DNA of 64,000 nucleotides from Coix lacryma-jobi var. lacryma-jobi (taxonomy: Eukaryota; Streptophyta; Magnoliopsida; Poales; Poaceae), in assembly GCA_009763385.1 (NCBI GenBank), contig CM019828.1:27728540-27792539 (forward strand), read 5' to 3'. The notes beneath the pieces were generated by a model. The model was not told the DNA's origin. It ran no database searches and was given only the letters and a program-made list of their open reading frames with translations. Below are positions 1 through 8,766 of this stretch, piece after piece. Position numbers and translations under genes: made by a program. Numbering within the stretch: position 1 is the stretch's first letter; each line of letters begins with the position of its first letter.

Positions 1-12
1 ACGAAGACTTAC

Positions 13-633
13 CCACAGCTCCGCTCTAACCCGCGCCGCCTTGTTGGGGAAGTCTGGGTCTGGGGCGACGCTGTAGTGGTCAAAGGTGTAGGCCGGCTCG
101 TGCCTCCCGGCATACTGTACTATGTCGGGGTAGTGCTCGCGGCACAGGAGACCCAGGATGCCGTTGGGTTTGCGGCCTTTTGGCCCCACAAAGTCCCATC
201 CCCTGCACAAGTGATTAAAAAAGATTATTAGCTTCTATTTCTATTTTGAATCTCATCGTACAAACAGGTAGTTAGAACATGTACCTTTGTCCGATGGGCG
301 TGATCACTGGGCGTCGGGCACGTGCCGGCAACGCCGGGAGGCTGGCAGGGCCTCTCAAGTAGGGCGTGGACACCCCTGAGGCACCCGAACCCTCGTCCGC
401 CTCGTCCTCCTCCTGCTCGTCCTCCTCCTCTGCCTCCTCGGCCAATGGTGCCTCCTCCTGCCGCTGGGCCTCGGGCGTGGCCGGCACCTCCTCCTCGACC
501 TCCTCCTCCTCCTCCTGTGGAGATGGCTCCCTCCGGCGGCGGCCACTCCTCGTCGAGGGCACGTCGGACTGCGAGGCCCGGTACAACCAACTCAACCGCC
601 TCTGACGTCCTCCCGGCATCTTGCCTCGACCTC
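13..633 (-). CDS. Second CACTA gene (TNPA-like / Transposase_24-type protein), N-terminal exons, partial
   Basis: Two exons are visible on the minus strand. The first follows an acceptor (TGCAG) and starts at 633; its ATG is at 619 and it ends at 285 before a GT donor. The second runs 202-13 between a TGCAG acceptor and a GTAAGT donor. Joining them keeps frame (AG plus G makes an Arg codon). The protein begins MPGGRQRR, continues through a Glu-rich low-complexity tract, and enters a globular stretch with GWDFVGPKGRKPNG and LLCREHYPDIVQYAG. That stretch resembles the conserved core of plant Ptta/En/Spm proteins (PF03004), which bind subterminal repeats in characterised elements. The rest is beyond the left edge. 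It lies directly 3' of the TNP2 gene in the same orientation. The family assignment is recalled, not searched. Confidence 0.7.
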
Positions 634-740
634 CTGCATTTAAAAAGAACAAGCAATGTTGTATTAGAAATAACATAACCAAATATGTGCAATATAAATA
701 AAACAATGGATCCTAAAAATATAACATAATATTACATGTA

Positions 741-1526
741 TTAGAAATAATCTGGATCATCCGGATTAGCCGGAGCATGAGTCTCCTCATCACTGTCAAC
801 CATGTCTAAGTACTCCTCAGTATCCGAAGACAGGTCATCGTCTTCATTTGCTTGGCCTAAACGGAATCGTTCTAGCATTTCTATGTCCTTCTCATTTACC
901 ACCTCATCCCCAGCGTCCTCGTCATCATTCTCTACTTCCATTTCCATCGCTTCGGTTAAGTCTATCGTGAACGTCCCTTGCAACCCAGATTCTTGAAAGA
1001 ACTCACCGTCATATGTGTTTGTGTTAAAGTTATAATCCTCATCATTGGGGAGAGGTAGTTTACCATGTGGTGATATCTTGTGCACAATATACCAACCCAA
1101 GAGATGCTCTTTGCTTTTGCACGCGTATGGCGTGTAATAAACCTGCGTGGCCTGTTGAGCCACAATATACACATCGGAGCCTGGATAGACAGAATCCTGT
1201 CGAATTTCGGCTAGCCCAAGATTAGGTGTCAGCCTCGTTCTTCCAGGATCAAACCAATGGCATTTGAACATGACAGGATTCAAAGGCTTTTCACCATGAA
1301 ATGAAAGTTCGTATATTTCTTCAATTGTTCCATAGTAGTCACGATTGTCATTGCCTGGAGTACAAACTCCGCTATTTGTGGTTTTTCGATTGGGCCGACT
1401 CTGCTCGTAGCTTGATGTGTGGAAGCGAAATCCATTCACGTCATAACCGTTAAATGACTTGACCCTACGGTCAAAGCCTTTTGCAACCTGTCTCAGCTCT
1501 TGACTCATAGACGCATCGGTTTGAGC
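741..1526 (-). CDS. C-terminal exon of CACTA-1 transposase (DUF4216)
   Basis: The exon follows a TTGCAG acceptor at about 1527 and is open to the stop at 741. It carries the DUF4216 signature seen in TNP2 proteins: VKSFNGYDVNGFRFHT, SSYEQSRPNRKT, a YYG(T/I)EEIYEL motif, VMFKCHWFDP and the IVAQQATQVYYTPYA block. An acidic tail follows. The matching exon of the second CACTA element (62744-63571) is clearly homologous over its full length. It is intact, unlike upstream parts of the same gene. Confidence 0.85.
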   Translation of the reverse strand, partial: AQTDASMSQELRQVAKGFDRRVKSFNGYDVNGFRFHTSSYEQSRPNRKTTNSGVCTPGNDNRDYYGTIEEIYELSFHGEKPLNPVMFKCHWFDPGRTRLTPNLGLAEIRQDSVYPGSDVYIVAQQATQVYYTPYACKSKEHLLGWYIVHKISPHGKLPLPNDEDYNFNTNTYDGEFFQESGLQGTFTIDLTEAMEMEVENDDEDAGDEVVNEKDIEMLERFRLGQANEDDDLSSDTEEYLDMVDSDEETHAPANPDDPDYF

Positions 1527-4343
1527 CTGCAAGGTGGCGCAAGATATATCGTTATACGGTCAGAACGTAAGAGCAAGTTGGAACGTTAGACTAAGTACGA
1601 CCTACTGTTGGACAGTACCTTCTGTCGAAACCAAGAAATGAAACCAGGCCTCCCTTGCCCCGCACCATTTGCAATTAGGGTTTCAGCTGCCGCATCAGAA
1701 AGAGGCCTTGGTCCATTCGAGAACAAATGAAGAAATTCACTGTACTAAGCAAAAAGAATGGTGTTGGAAAGTGACGATGAATTGGATGAAGATAGATAAC
1801 AACTTACCCCATGTACGGATCCAGCTCATCAAGGTTGGTAAGCACGTATAGCATGATCTTTCGCCACTCTTCATAGTTCAACTGCTTAACTGTGGATCCA
1901 CTTGCCGTGCCGAGTTGGCCTCGAAAAAGGCTAAGACTCGATTCATTTTCTCCAGCATTGTAACGAGGGGGTGGATTATGCACGCTAGGAAGGTTCTCAG
2001 AGTAGTATTCTTCAGTGAAGTTGGACACCTCCTCCAGAATGGATGCCTCTGCAATGGAAGCCTCAATTTTGGCTTTGTTTCTACATTTCTTGCGAAGAGT
2101 CTTCATATTTCTCTCGACTGGAAAGCACCAACACCATTGCACAGGCCCTCCATTCGAACCTCATTTGGGAGGTGTACGATCAAATGAAGCATCGGAGTGA
2201 AGAAGCCTGGTGGAAAGATCTTCTCCAGCTTACAGAGCAACACAGGTGCAGCTTTCTCCAAGTCATCAACGACGGACCGAGATATCTCCTTGGCACATAG
2301 CTGGCGGAAGAAATAGCTCAACTCTGCCAGGACAACCCACATAGGCTCAGGAAGATAGCCTCGAACCATCGCCGGAAGAAGCCGTTCGATCCATACGTGG
2401 AAGTCATGACTCTTCATCCCTAGGACTCGCAGAGTAGATAAGTTGACTCCTCTCGTTAGATTCGCTGCATATCCATCAGGGAATGTCAATGTCTGGATCC
2501 ACTGAAGTATTTCTTTCCTTTGTGGCCTGCCCAAGACGAAATCGACCTTGGGCCGTGTCCATCTCCTGCCGGGCTGAGGAGGCAGCATCTCTTGCTTTGG
2601 TCTATCGCACAACAGTGCCAGGTCTAGTCTAGCCTTAGGGTTGTCCTTAGACTTTTCAGTGTCCATGAGTGTTCCCCAAAGCGACTCAGCGATGTTCTTT
2701 TCAGTGTGCATTACATCAATGTTATGTGGCAGAAGAAGATCGTCATAATAAGGGAGTCTTTCCAAGCCTGACTTATGAGTCCACATATGCTCCTGACCAT
2801 ACCCGCAAAACGACCGTCTGTTTCGTTGAACTGGAGAGCATCTATCTGAGCATGAACCTCGGCACCGGTCAGCAACCGAGGTGGAGGATCTCTCACCACG
2901 ACACCTTTGGTAAAGTTCTTGGTGTCCCGTCTAAAAGGATGGTCAAGAGGTAGGAATTGTCGATGTTGGTCGAACGCCGAATACTTGCCACCCTTCTTCA
3001 ACCAGATAAATCTCGTAGCTGTCTTACAAACCGGGCATGAGAACTTGCCATGGACACACCAGGCACAGAATATCCCATATGCCAGGTAGTCATGCAGTGA
3101 GTACTGGTACCAGATGTGCATTGTGAAGTTAGACCTTGAAGCTCGGTCGTATGTCAATACCCCTTCATTCCAAGCAGTTTCCAATTCATCAATCAGAGGC
3201 TCCATGTACACACCCATGTATTTCCCCGGGTGTCCAGGAATTATCAACGACAAGAAGACATTATGACGTTGAAATAGGACGCCGGGGGGGAGATTGAGGG
3301 GGATAACGAAGACGGGCCAACACGTGTACGGGACAGCCATGAGTCCATAGGGATTGAAATCGTCCGTTGCAAACGCAACACGAACATTACGAGCCTCTCT
3401 AGCTTTGTCATGATGGATGCAGTCGAAGTGGGCCCATGCTTCACCATCGGCGGGATGTACCAACTTCTCAGGATTGTATCGGGTACCCTGTTTGTGCCAT
3501 GTCATCTGTTTCGCGGATTCCTCGGTCATGTAGAGACGTTGGATCCTCGGTGTGAACGGCAGGTAACGCAGGACTTTCATGGGGATAGAAAGCTGCCTCT
3601 TCGGGCCTTCACCATCGTCTACCTCCATGTATCTCGACGCTTTACACTTCGGACAGTAACCTGCATCCGTGAGATCTTTCCTGAAGAGGACGCACCCATT
3701 TGGACAAGCATGTATCTGCTCATACGGCATCTTCAGTGCACGAAGCAGTTTCTGTGACTCGTACAGGCTCTTTGGCAATATGTGGCCGTCCGGAAGCATG
3801 CTACCAAATAGGGCCAACATACCATCGAACGCATCTCGACTTAGGTTGAACTGGGACTTGAACCCCATCACACGGCCAATGGAATCCAGTTGAGAAACCG
3901 TTGTCCGATCGTGAAGGGGTTTCTGTGCCGAAGACATCATCTCGTAAAACGCCTTTGCGGTCTTCTCCATCTCCTCCTCCGTACGTCCTTCAGCGTACTG
4001 TGCTTCTTGGAAGTCATCTAACATGTCTGCTACCCCCGCATCAGCATCAAAGTCCTCCAGACGTGGTCGCCACTGCCTCCGCTCTCAAACGATGTGCTTC
4101 ACCATGGTAGATCCACCGGGTGTAGTCCGGCGTGAATCCATTGTTCACAAGATGTTTAGCCATGTTCTCCTTGTCTTGCCTTCTCCGGTTCCCACATCTG
4201 CTGCATGGGCACAACACTTTGATCTCTCCTCGCCGAGCGGCGCCAAATGCATTGTTCACGAAAGCATCTGTCTTGCGCAACCATTCATCGGTGAAATCAC
4301 TTCTGCTTCTACGGCCCGAGTACATCCACTGACGGTCATCCAT
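741..4343 (-). pseudogene. TNP2-type CACTA transposase gene, frameshifted
   Basis: The ATG is at 4343 (protein start MDDRQWMYSG). Domains in order are a transposase-associated domain (4343 to about 4090, with the CPCSRCGN cysteine cluster), the TNP2 catalytic domain (about 4024-2200, with CPKCKASRYMEV, the PVFVIPLNLPPG stretch and VMHTEKNIAESL), a DUF4218 region (about 2200-1806), a 121-nt exon (1739-1619) and the DUF4216 exon (1526-741). Splice sites GTAAGT/ACAG and GTACTG/TGCAG bound the last introns. Single-base frameshifts lie near 4085, 2800 (CGTTTTGCGGG) and 2145 (GGCC run); the homologous gene at 59961-63571 reads through the same three points. TNP2 proteins cut and rejoin CACTA ends in the nucleus. 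Without the three shifts the product would be of normal family length. Confidence 0.88.
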
Positions 4344-4434
4344 CCTACTGTCATGCATCCGAGTACTTACATATCTACCTCTGAGTACTTCCATCCTACT
4401 ATCATCTAATAGGTGAGGATAGGTCCTAATCCCA

Positions 4435-4637
4435 CCCGCGGATACGTACATGAGGTCAGTTCCCATTGTCTGCCCCGAGCCGAGACAGAATTTCGGCAGC
4501 ACCTCCCCGATGTTCTCAAGATACACGTCCCTGTAGGGAGAGTGTTGTATCCGGAGAACAACAGGGAGGTGATGCAGAAAACTCCATCTCGAATCGGGGC
4601 AGACCATGGGAACTAGCCTCATCGACGCATCTGCGGG
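4435..4637 (-). repeat. Long miRNA-precursor-like stem-loop in CACTA-1 transposase leader
   Basis: The segment folds back on itself with arms of about 90 bp. CCCGCGGATACG...ATGAGG at the left pairs with CCTCAT...CTGCGGG at the right, and pairing continues through TTCCCATTGTCTGCCCCGA and CACCTCCC to a short loop near 4533. Several internal mismatches interrupt the stem, as in plant microRNA precursors. It lies about 90-290 bp upstream of the transposase ATG. A homologous stem-loop occupies the same place in the other CACTA element (59669-59857). Confidence 0.8.
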
Positions 4638-4656
4638 CTGTCCCAAGTAACGTGGA

Positions 4657-4728
4657 CAATCCGAAACAGATACGGTTATCGATATGCAGAGACCTGCATA
4701 CCTCTAGCCGTATCTCTTTCGGACGGGA
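4657..4728 (-). repeat. Second conserved stem-loop in CACTA-1 leader
   Basis: Arms of about 29 bp: CCGAAACAGATACGG and CGATATGCAG at the left pair with CTGCATACC and CCGTATCTCTTTCGG at the right. The same fold, with related sequence (TTCGAAAGAGATAC), is at 59579-59642 in the second CACTA element. Confidence 0.72.
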
Positions 4729-5023
4729 GACGCCTAACCTGGGTTCAATGACCTAAGACCCTTTTCTCGGAAGAGACGTTATTTATACCTAGGGTGCCGG
4801 TGGAGTCAGGCTAGCGGCGCAGTGGCGAGTCGGTGCAGTGGCGAGGCGAAGCGGTGCAGGCAGACCCGCGACGACGACGAAGACGATCGAGGTCGCCGAG
4901 GAGATCTCCGGCTTGGCCCCGACAGGTCCTCCTCCTACAGAAAAGACAAAAAATATAGTATCAATTAGAAATTTCGGCAGAACCTCCCCTGCACGGTGAG
5001 GTTTCGAAACCTGCAAGAAACAA

Positions 5024-5110
5024 CGGCACGATGGCCGACATCCACATATATGCGGCACGATGGCCGACATCCACATATACACGGCACGATGGCCGACATT
5101 CACATACATA
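5024..5110. repeat. Three tandem copies of a 29-bp unit
   Basis: The unit CGGCACGATGGCCGACATCC followed by ACATATA-like sequence starts at 5024, 5053 and 5082. It lies in the noncoding leader of CACTA-1. No function is evident. Confidence 0.85.
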
Positions 5111-5335
5111 CCACCTACACTACTAGTAACAACTACTTACTACTACTACTTACTATAAATGGTGTACATGGCAATGACGAGGGGAAATAGAGGACGACTT
5201 AAGAGAGAACGACAAAAGAGACAGAAGACAGAGGGAACGAACGAGGGGGGCACAACGGGATGCCAACTTCGTGCCAGAAGAGATGAAAGAGAGGGGAATG
5301 TGTGTGGGGAGAAGAGCGGGAAGAGATAAGGAAGA

Positions 5336-5850
5336 AGCCTCTTCCTCCTCCTCTTCCTCTTCCTCCTCCTCTCCTCCTCCTCTTCTCCTCTCCTCCTCCT
5401 CTCCTCTTTCTCCTCCTCTCCTCCTCCTCTTTCTCCTCCTCTCCTGCGGACGCGGGGCGGTGCAGGCGCGCAGCCGGGGCGCGGCCGTGGGGCGGGCGGG
5501 GCGGCGGCCGGGGCGCGGCGCGCGGCCGGGGCGCAGGCGGGCGGCCGGGGCGGCGCGACGGGAGGGCGGCGGCGGCGGCGCGGCTCGGGCGTGCGGGCCG
5601 GGGCGGGGACGAGAGGCCGGGCAGCGGGCGGGCGGCGGGGCGGGCGCGGTCGGGCGGGCGGGGCGGCCGGGGCGCCGAGGACGGGCGGGGCGGCGGCGGC
5701 GCGGGCGCGACCGGCGGGACGGGGCGGGCGCGCGGCGGGGAGCGGGCGGGCGGGGCGGCGGCGGCGGCGCGGGCGGGGCGGCAGCGGCGGCGTGGCGGGG
5801 AGGGCGGCTGGGCGGGCGGCGCGTCTGTGCGTCTGTGGCCAAACCGGGCG
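5336..5850. repeat. Pyrimidine-rich tract and extreme GC-rich block in CACTA-1 leader
   Basis: 5336-5445 is almost pure C/T (CTCCTC repeats, read as GAGGAG on the element's sense strand). 5446-5830 is almost entirely G and C. Long open frames here are by-products of composition and are not called as genes. The other CACTA element has the same two blocks in the same order (58740-59040). Confidence 0.8.
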
Positions 5851-5979
5851 CGCAGATTTTTTTTTAACATATTCACGCTTTGCCGAGAGCCAGATCAGGT
5901 GACACTCGGCAAAAAGGGCACCTTTGCCGAGAGCCACTTGATCTGGCTCTCGGCAAAGGTTTTTTTTATTTTATTTTTG

Positions 5980-7068
5980 TAAACCCTACGCCGAGAGCCC
6001 TGGCCCTGGCTCTCGGCATAGGTGCTCTTTGCCGAGGGTTTTAGGAAGCCCTCGGCAAAGCATTTTATTTTATTTTTGTATTTTTTCTCCTAATTTTTTC
6101 TGTGGCCTTGCTACAGTACTAGAAGCCAAGATTTGAAATTGAAGTGTTTTCCATAAATCTTGCTATATTTCGCGCATTTTCTTTAATTTGATGATTTTTC
6201 CCGCGGGACGCACGTTTGAACTGCAGGTGCATGAAATAAAAACTCAGCGATTCAAAAAATGGTATTAATTCTTTAGAGTGTATTTCGACACCGTATCCAG
6301 GGACAGGCGCGGAGACTCGACCGTCTCGTGCACGAGAAACGGCGACCAAGTTGGGTGATATTGCATTTAAAATTATTAAAAATACAAACGAAGTCACAAA
6401 ATCATGAAAACGGACGAGTGACCTTGGCATCGCATGCAGAGGCTACAAAAAAAAATTGGAAATGTTTGGAGCAAGTGGTGGTGCAAGATGGTTGAAACTC
6501 GGATATCTATGCATATCATCGCATGTGAGGCTATCCGGATATCTCAGAGTTTCAACCATCTTGCGCCACCACTTGCTCCAAACATTCCCAAATTTTTTTC
6601 ATAGCCTCTACATGCGATGTCAAGGTCACCGTCCATTTTCATGATTTTCTGACTTCGTTTGTATTTTTAATAATTTTAAATCCAATATCACGCAACTTGG
6701 TCGCCGTTTCTCGTGCACGAGACGGTCGAGTCTCCGCGCCTGTCCCTGGATACGGTGTCGAAATACCCTCTGAAGAATGAATATCATTTTTCGAATCGCT
6801 GAGTTTCATTATTTCATGCACCTGCAGTTCAAATGTGCGTCCTGCGGGAAAAATCATCAAATTAAAGAAAATGCGCGAAATATAGCAAGATTTATGGAAA
6901 ACACTTCAAATTTCAAATCTTGGCTTCTAGTACTGTAGCAAGGCCACAGAAAAATGGGGAGCAAAAATACAAAAAAAAAATAAAATGCTTTGCCGAGGGC
7001 TTCCTAAAACTCTCGGCAAAGAGCACCTATGCCGAGAGCCAGGGCCAGGGCTCTCGGCGTAGGGTTTA
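5980..7068. repeat. 1.1-kb near-perfect inverted repeat (fold-back) in CACTA-1
   Basis: The left arm (5980 to about 6518) begins TAAACCCTACGCCGAGAGCC; the right arm (about 6520-7068) ends with its reverse complement. Matching landmarks include CTACAGTACTAGAAGCCAAG on the left and CTTGGCTTCTAGTACTGTAG on the right, the ACGGTCGAGTCTCCGCGCC block, and the central AACCATCTTGC motif. Arms differ by scattered substitutions and small indels and the loop is only a few bases. The right arm is in the orientation expected for a CACTA 5' end, because CACTA-2 has homologous sequence near 58390-58440 in that orientation. The left arm is therefore the inverted duplicate. Confidence 0.9.
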
Positions 7069-7079
7069 TCCAAAAAAAA

Positions 7080-7383
7080 AAATTCGGTCCTTTGCCGAGA
7101 GCCTAACAGAGGGCTCTCGGCAAAGGTAACGGCGCAGGACGAGCCGTTTGCGAACGACCCGTTCGCCGAGGTGCCGTCTACGCCGAGGGTTTAGCCCTCG
7201 GCATAGGGTATCTTTGCCGAGAGTCGGACTTCGCCGAGAGTCTGGCCCTCGGCGTACAATTCTTCGCCGAGATCCGTACAGTGCCGAGGGCTGACTCTCG
7301 GCAAAGACCTCTTTGCCGAGTGCCCGTGTTTTAGCCCTCGGCAAAACGGCGGGCACTCGGCATAGAGCCCGTCTCCGGTAGTG
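7080..7383 (-). repeat. Subterminal repeats and 5' terminal inverted repeat of CACTA-1
   Basis: Repeated TTTGCCGAG / CTCGGCAAAG units in both orientations fill the segment, ending at the terminus CACTACCGGAGAC (minus strand, from 7383). Such short subterminal arrays are transposase-binding sites in En/Spm elements. The binding role here is inferred from the family. Confidence 0.9.
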
Positions 7384-8476
7384 CTTTTAGTCCCATTTAG
7401 TTGGCGTGTTTGGATGAAAAGTGACTAAAAGGGACCAAATTTAGTGACTAAACTTTAGCAAGGGTAACCAATCAAGCCCAAACTCCGATTCAATGTGCCT
7501 TGTGCGCAACATTTGGTACATTGCATACGATACGTTACTTTGGGTTTGCATAACTTCTTATCGGGTGCCGTAGTGTAAAACCTACGAGGTGTTTGGTTTG
7601 ATGAAATGTAACCCAATCTGTTTACTTGGGTGACTAGATAACGATACTGACGTTTGTTTCAGTTCTGTCTGTCATGCAGTATCACGTAATCAGATACTGT
7701 CCTATTCATCTGTGATACAGCTCGTCTTTGGCCGCTCGTCTTTGGCCATTATTTTATTGTGCTGTCGTCCGCCTCTACGTATTGCCGTTACAACGCTGAA
7801 CCAATCAAAGTCTGCAATCAATGTTCCCACCGACTAAACCCGCGTGAACTGATTTCATTTGCGGTCACGTTACCCGACGACGAACCAAACAGTTCGCTAG
7901 TTCTTTGGTTCTTTGCATATCTCACTATGCAGGCTAGAACTCTCCTCAAAAGCATCATTTACCTGTATTATTCGGTACGCTCGAATCGGTCATATTCATA
8001 TCCACCTATGCAGGCTTGCGTTTACTTGTGCAAGCAGTATATGATGCGTGACCTGAATGCAATGCAAATTTTATGCAAGTAACCAATCGGACCCTCTACA
8101 TAGAGTTTGGATGAATGTAGGAATGAATTACAGTATATTGATACCATTTAGTACATGTATACGATACATTACTACAGGAAGTTATCAGGCCTCATTTTCA
8201 AGATTTAATCATGTTTTGAGGAAAACTAAATAGAAACAAAACCGTAAATATAAAAGACAGTTTCAAAGTCTTAATGGTTTACCGATTTGAGTCAAATTCC
8301 CAATGATATTGCACTATTTTTGCCAATATCCCACACACGTAGGAACAAACCAACGCCTTTTAGTACCGCAGCAGAATAAGCTAGCTAAATATCAAGGCCT
8401 CAAGCCTGATACGCATGAGCATGATCAATCAAATGCCAAAGAAAACTAACTAAGAAATCAACAGCTAGTAGAAATA
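7384..8476. other. Host flanking DNA with possible MITE remnants; no gene seen
   Basis: AT-rich sequence with no supported exon. 7386-7470 contains TTTAGTCCC and GACTAAAAGGGACC motifs typical of small grass DNA transposons. About 7588-7892 is bounded by GTGTTTGGTTTG and CGAACCAAACA, which would suit a hAT-like MITE, but exact ends and target duplications could not be fixed. The 107-codon open frame at 7759-8082 has no recognisable domain and is not called. Confidence 0.45.
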
Positions 8477-8703
8477 CTCAATCCATCCCAAATTATAGAC
8501 GTTAACTTTTTTGAAGTAAGTTTAACCACTCGTCTTATTCAAAAGATTATGCAAAATACCATTTCTTTTGCCATGACTTTGTTTATTAATAAAATTCTTC
8601 AAGAATGACTTAAACTTGATTAAGTTTGCATAATTTTTTTAAATAAGACGAGTGGTCAAACTTGAGGTAAAAAAAGTCAAACATCTTATAATTTGGGATG
8701 GAG
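8477..8703. mobile_element. Stowaway-like MITE (227 bp)
   Basis: The termini are inverted: CTCAATCCATCCCAAATTAT at the left, and ATAATTTGGGATGGAG at the right. It is flanked by TA on both sides (8475-8476 and 8704-8705), the Tc1/mariner-type target. Inner sequences (CACTCGTCTTATT / AATAAGACGAGTG) are also complementary. It has no coding capacity. Confidence 0.82.
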
Positions 8704-8766
8704 TATTATTTTCCAATGTATTGTGCAGCTCAAGGCTGTAATAGACCCAAAAATGGATAGCAACAT

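Larger units (their letters stand above)
1..7383 (-). mobile_element. CACTA (En/Spm) DNA transposon 1, 5' part, truncated by window edge
   Basis: The 5' end is at 7383, where the minus strand begins CACTACCGGAGAC, the terminal motif of this superfamily; the other end lies left of the window. Reading on the minus strand, the order is terminal repeat, subterminal repeats built on TTTGCCGAG, a long inverted duplication, a GC-rich and GGA-rich leader, two stem-loops, a TNP2 transposase gene, and the start of a second gene. The bases flanking the terminus (7384-7386, CTT) would be one half of a 3-bp target duplication whose partner is outside the window. The layout matches the second CACTA element at 57693-64000. 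The transposase is frameshifted, so this copy is probably non-autonomous unless the shifts are sequencing errors. Confidence 0.93.

Noticed and set aside
228..692. Gly/Arg-rich open frames overlapping the TNPA-like exon
   Set aside because: They are other frames of the Glu-rich exon, which has splice sites and homology in the frame I chose.
2669..2953. Plus-strand open frames inside the TNP2 gene
   Set aside because: They are opposite-strand frames of well-supported transposase coding sequence.
5146..5982. Long open frames on both strands in a GC-rich block (up to about 260 codons)
   Set aside because: Nearly pure G/C sequence lacks stop codons in every frame. The predicted proteins are Ala/Arg/Pro/Gly runs with no domain, and the block is transposon leader.
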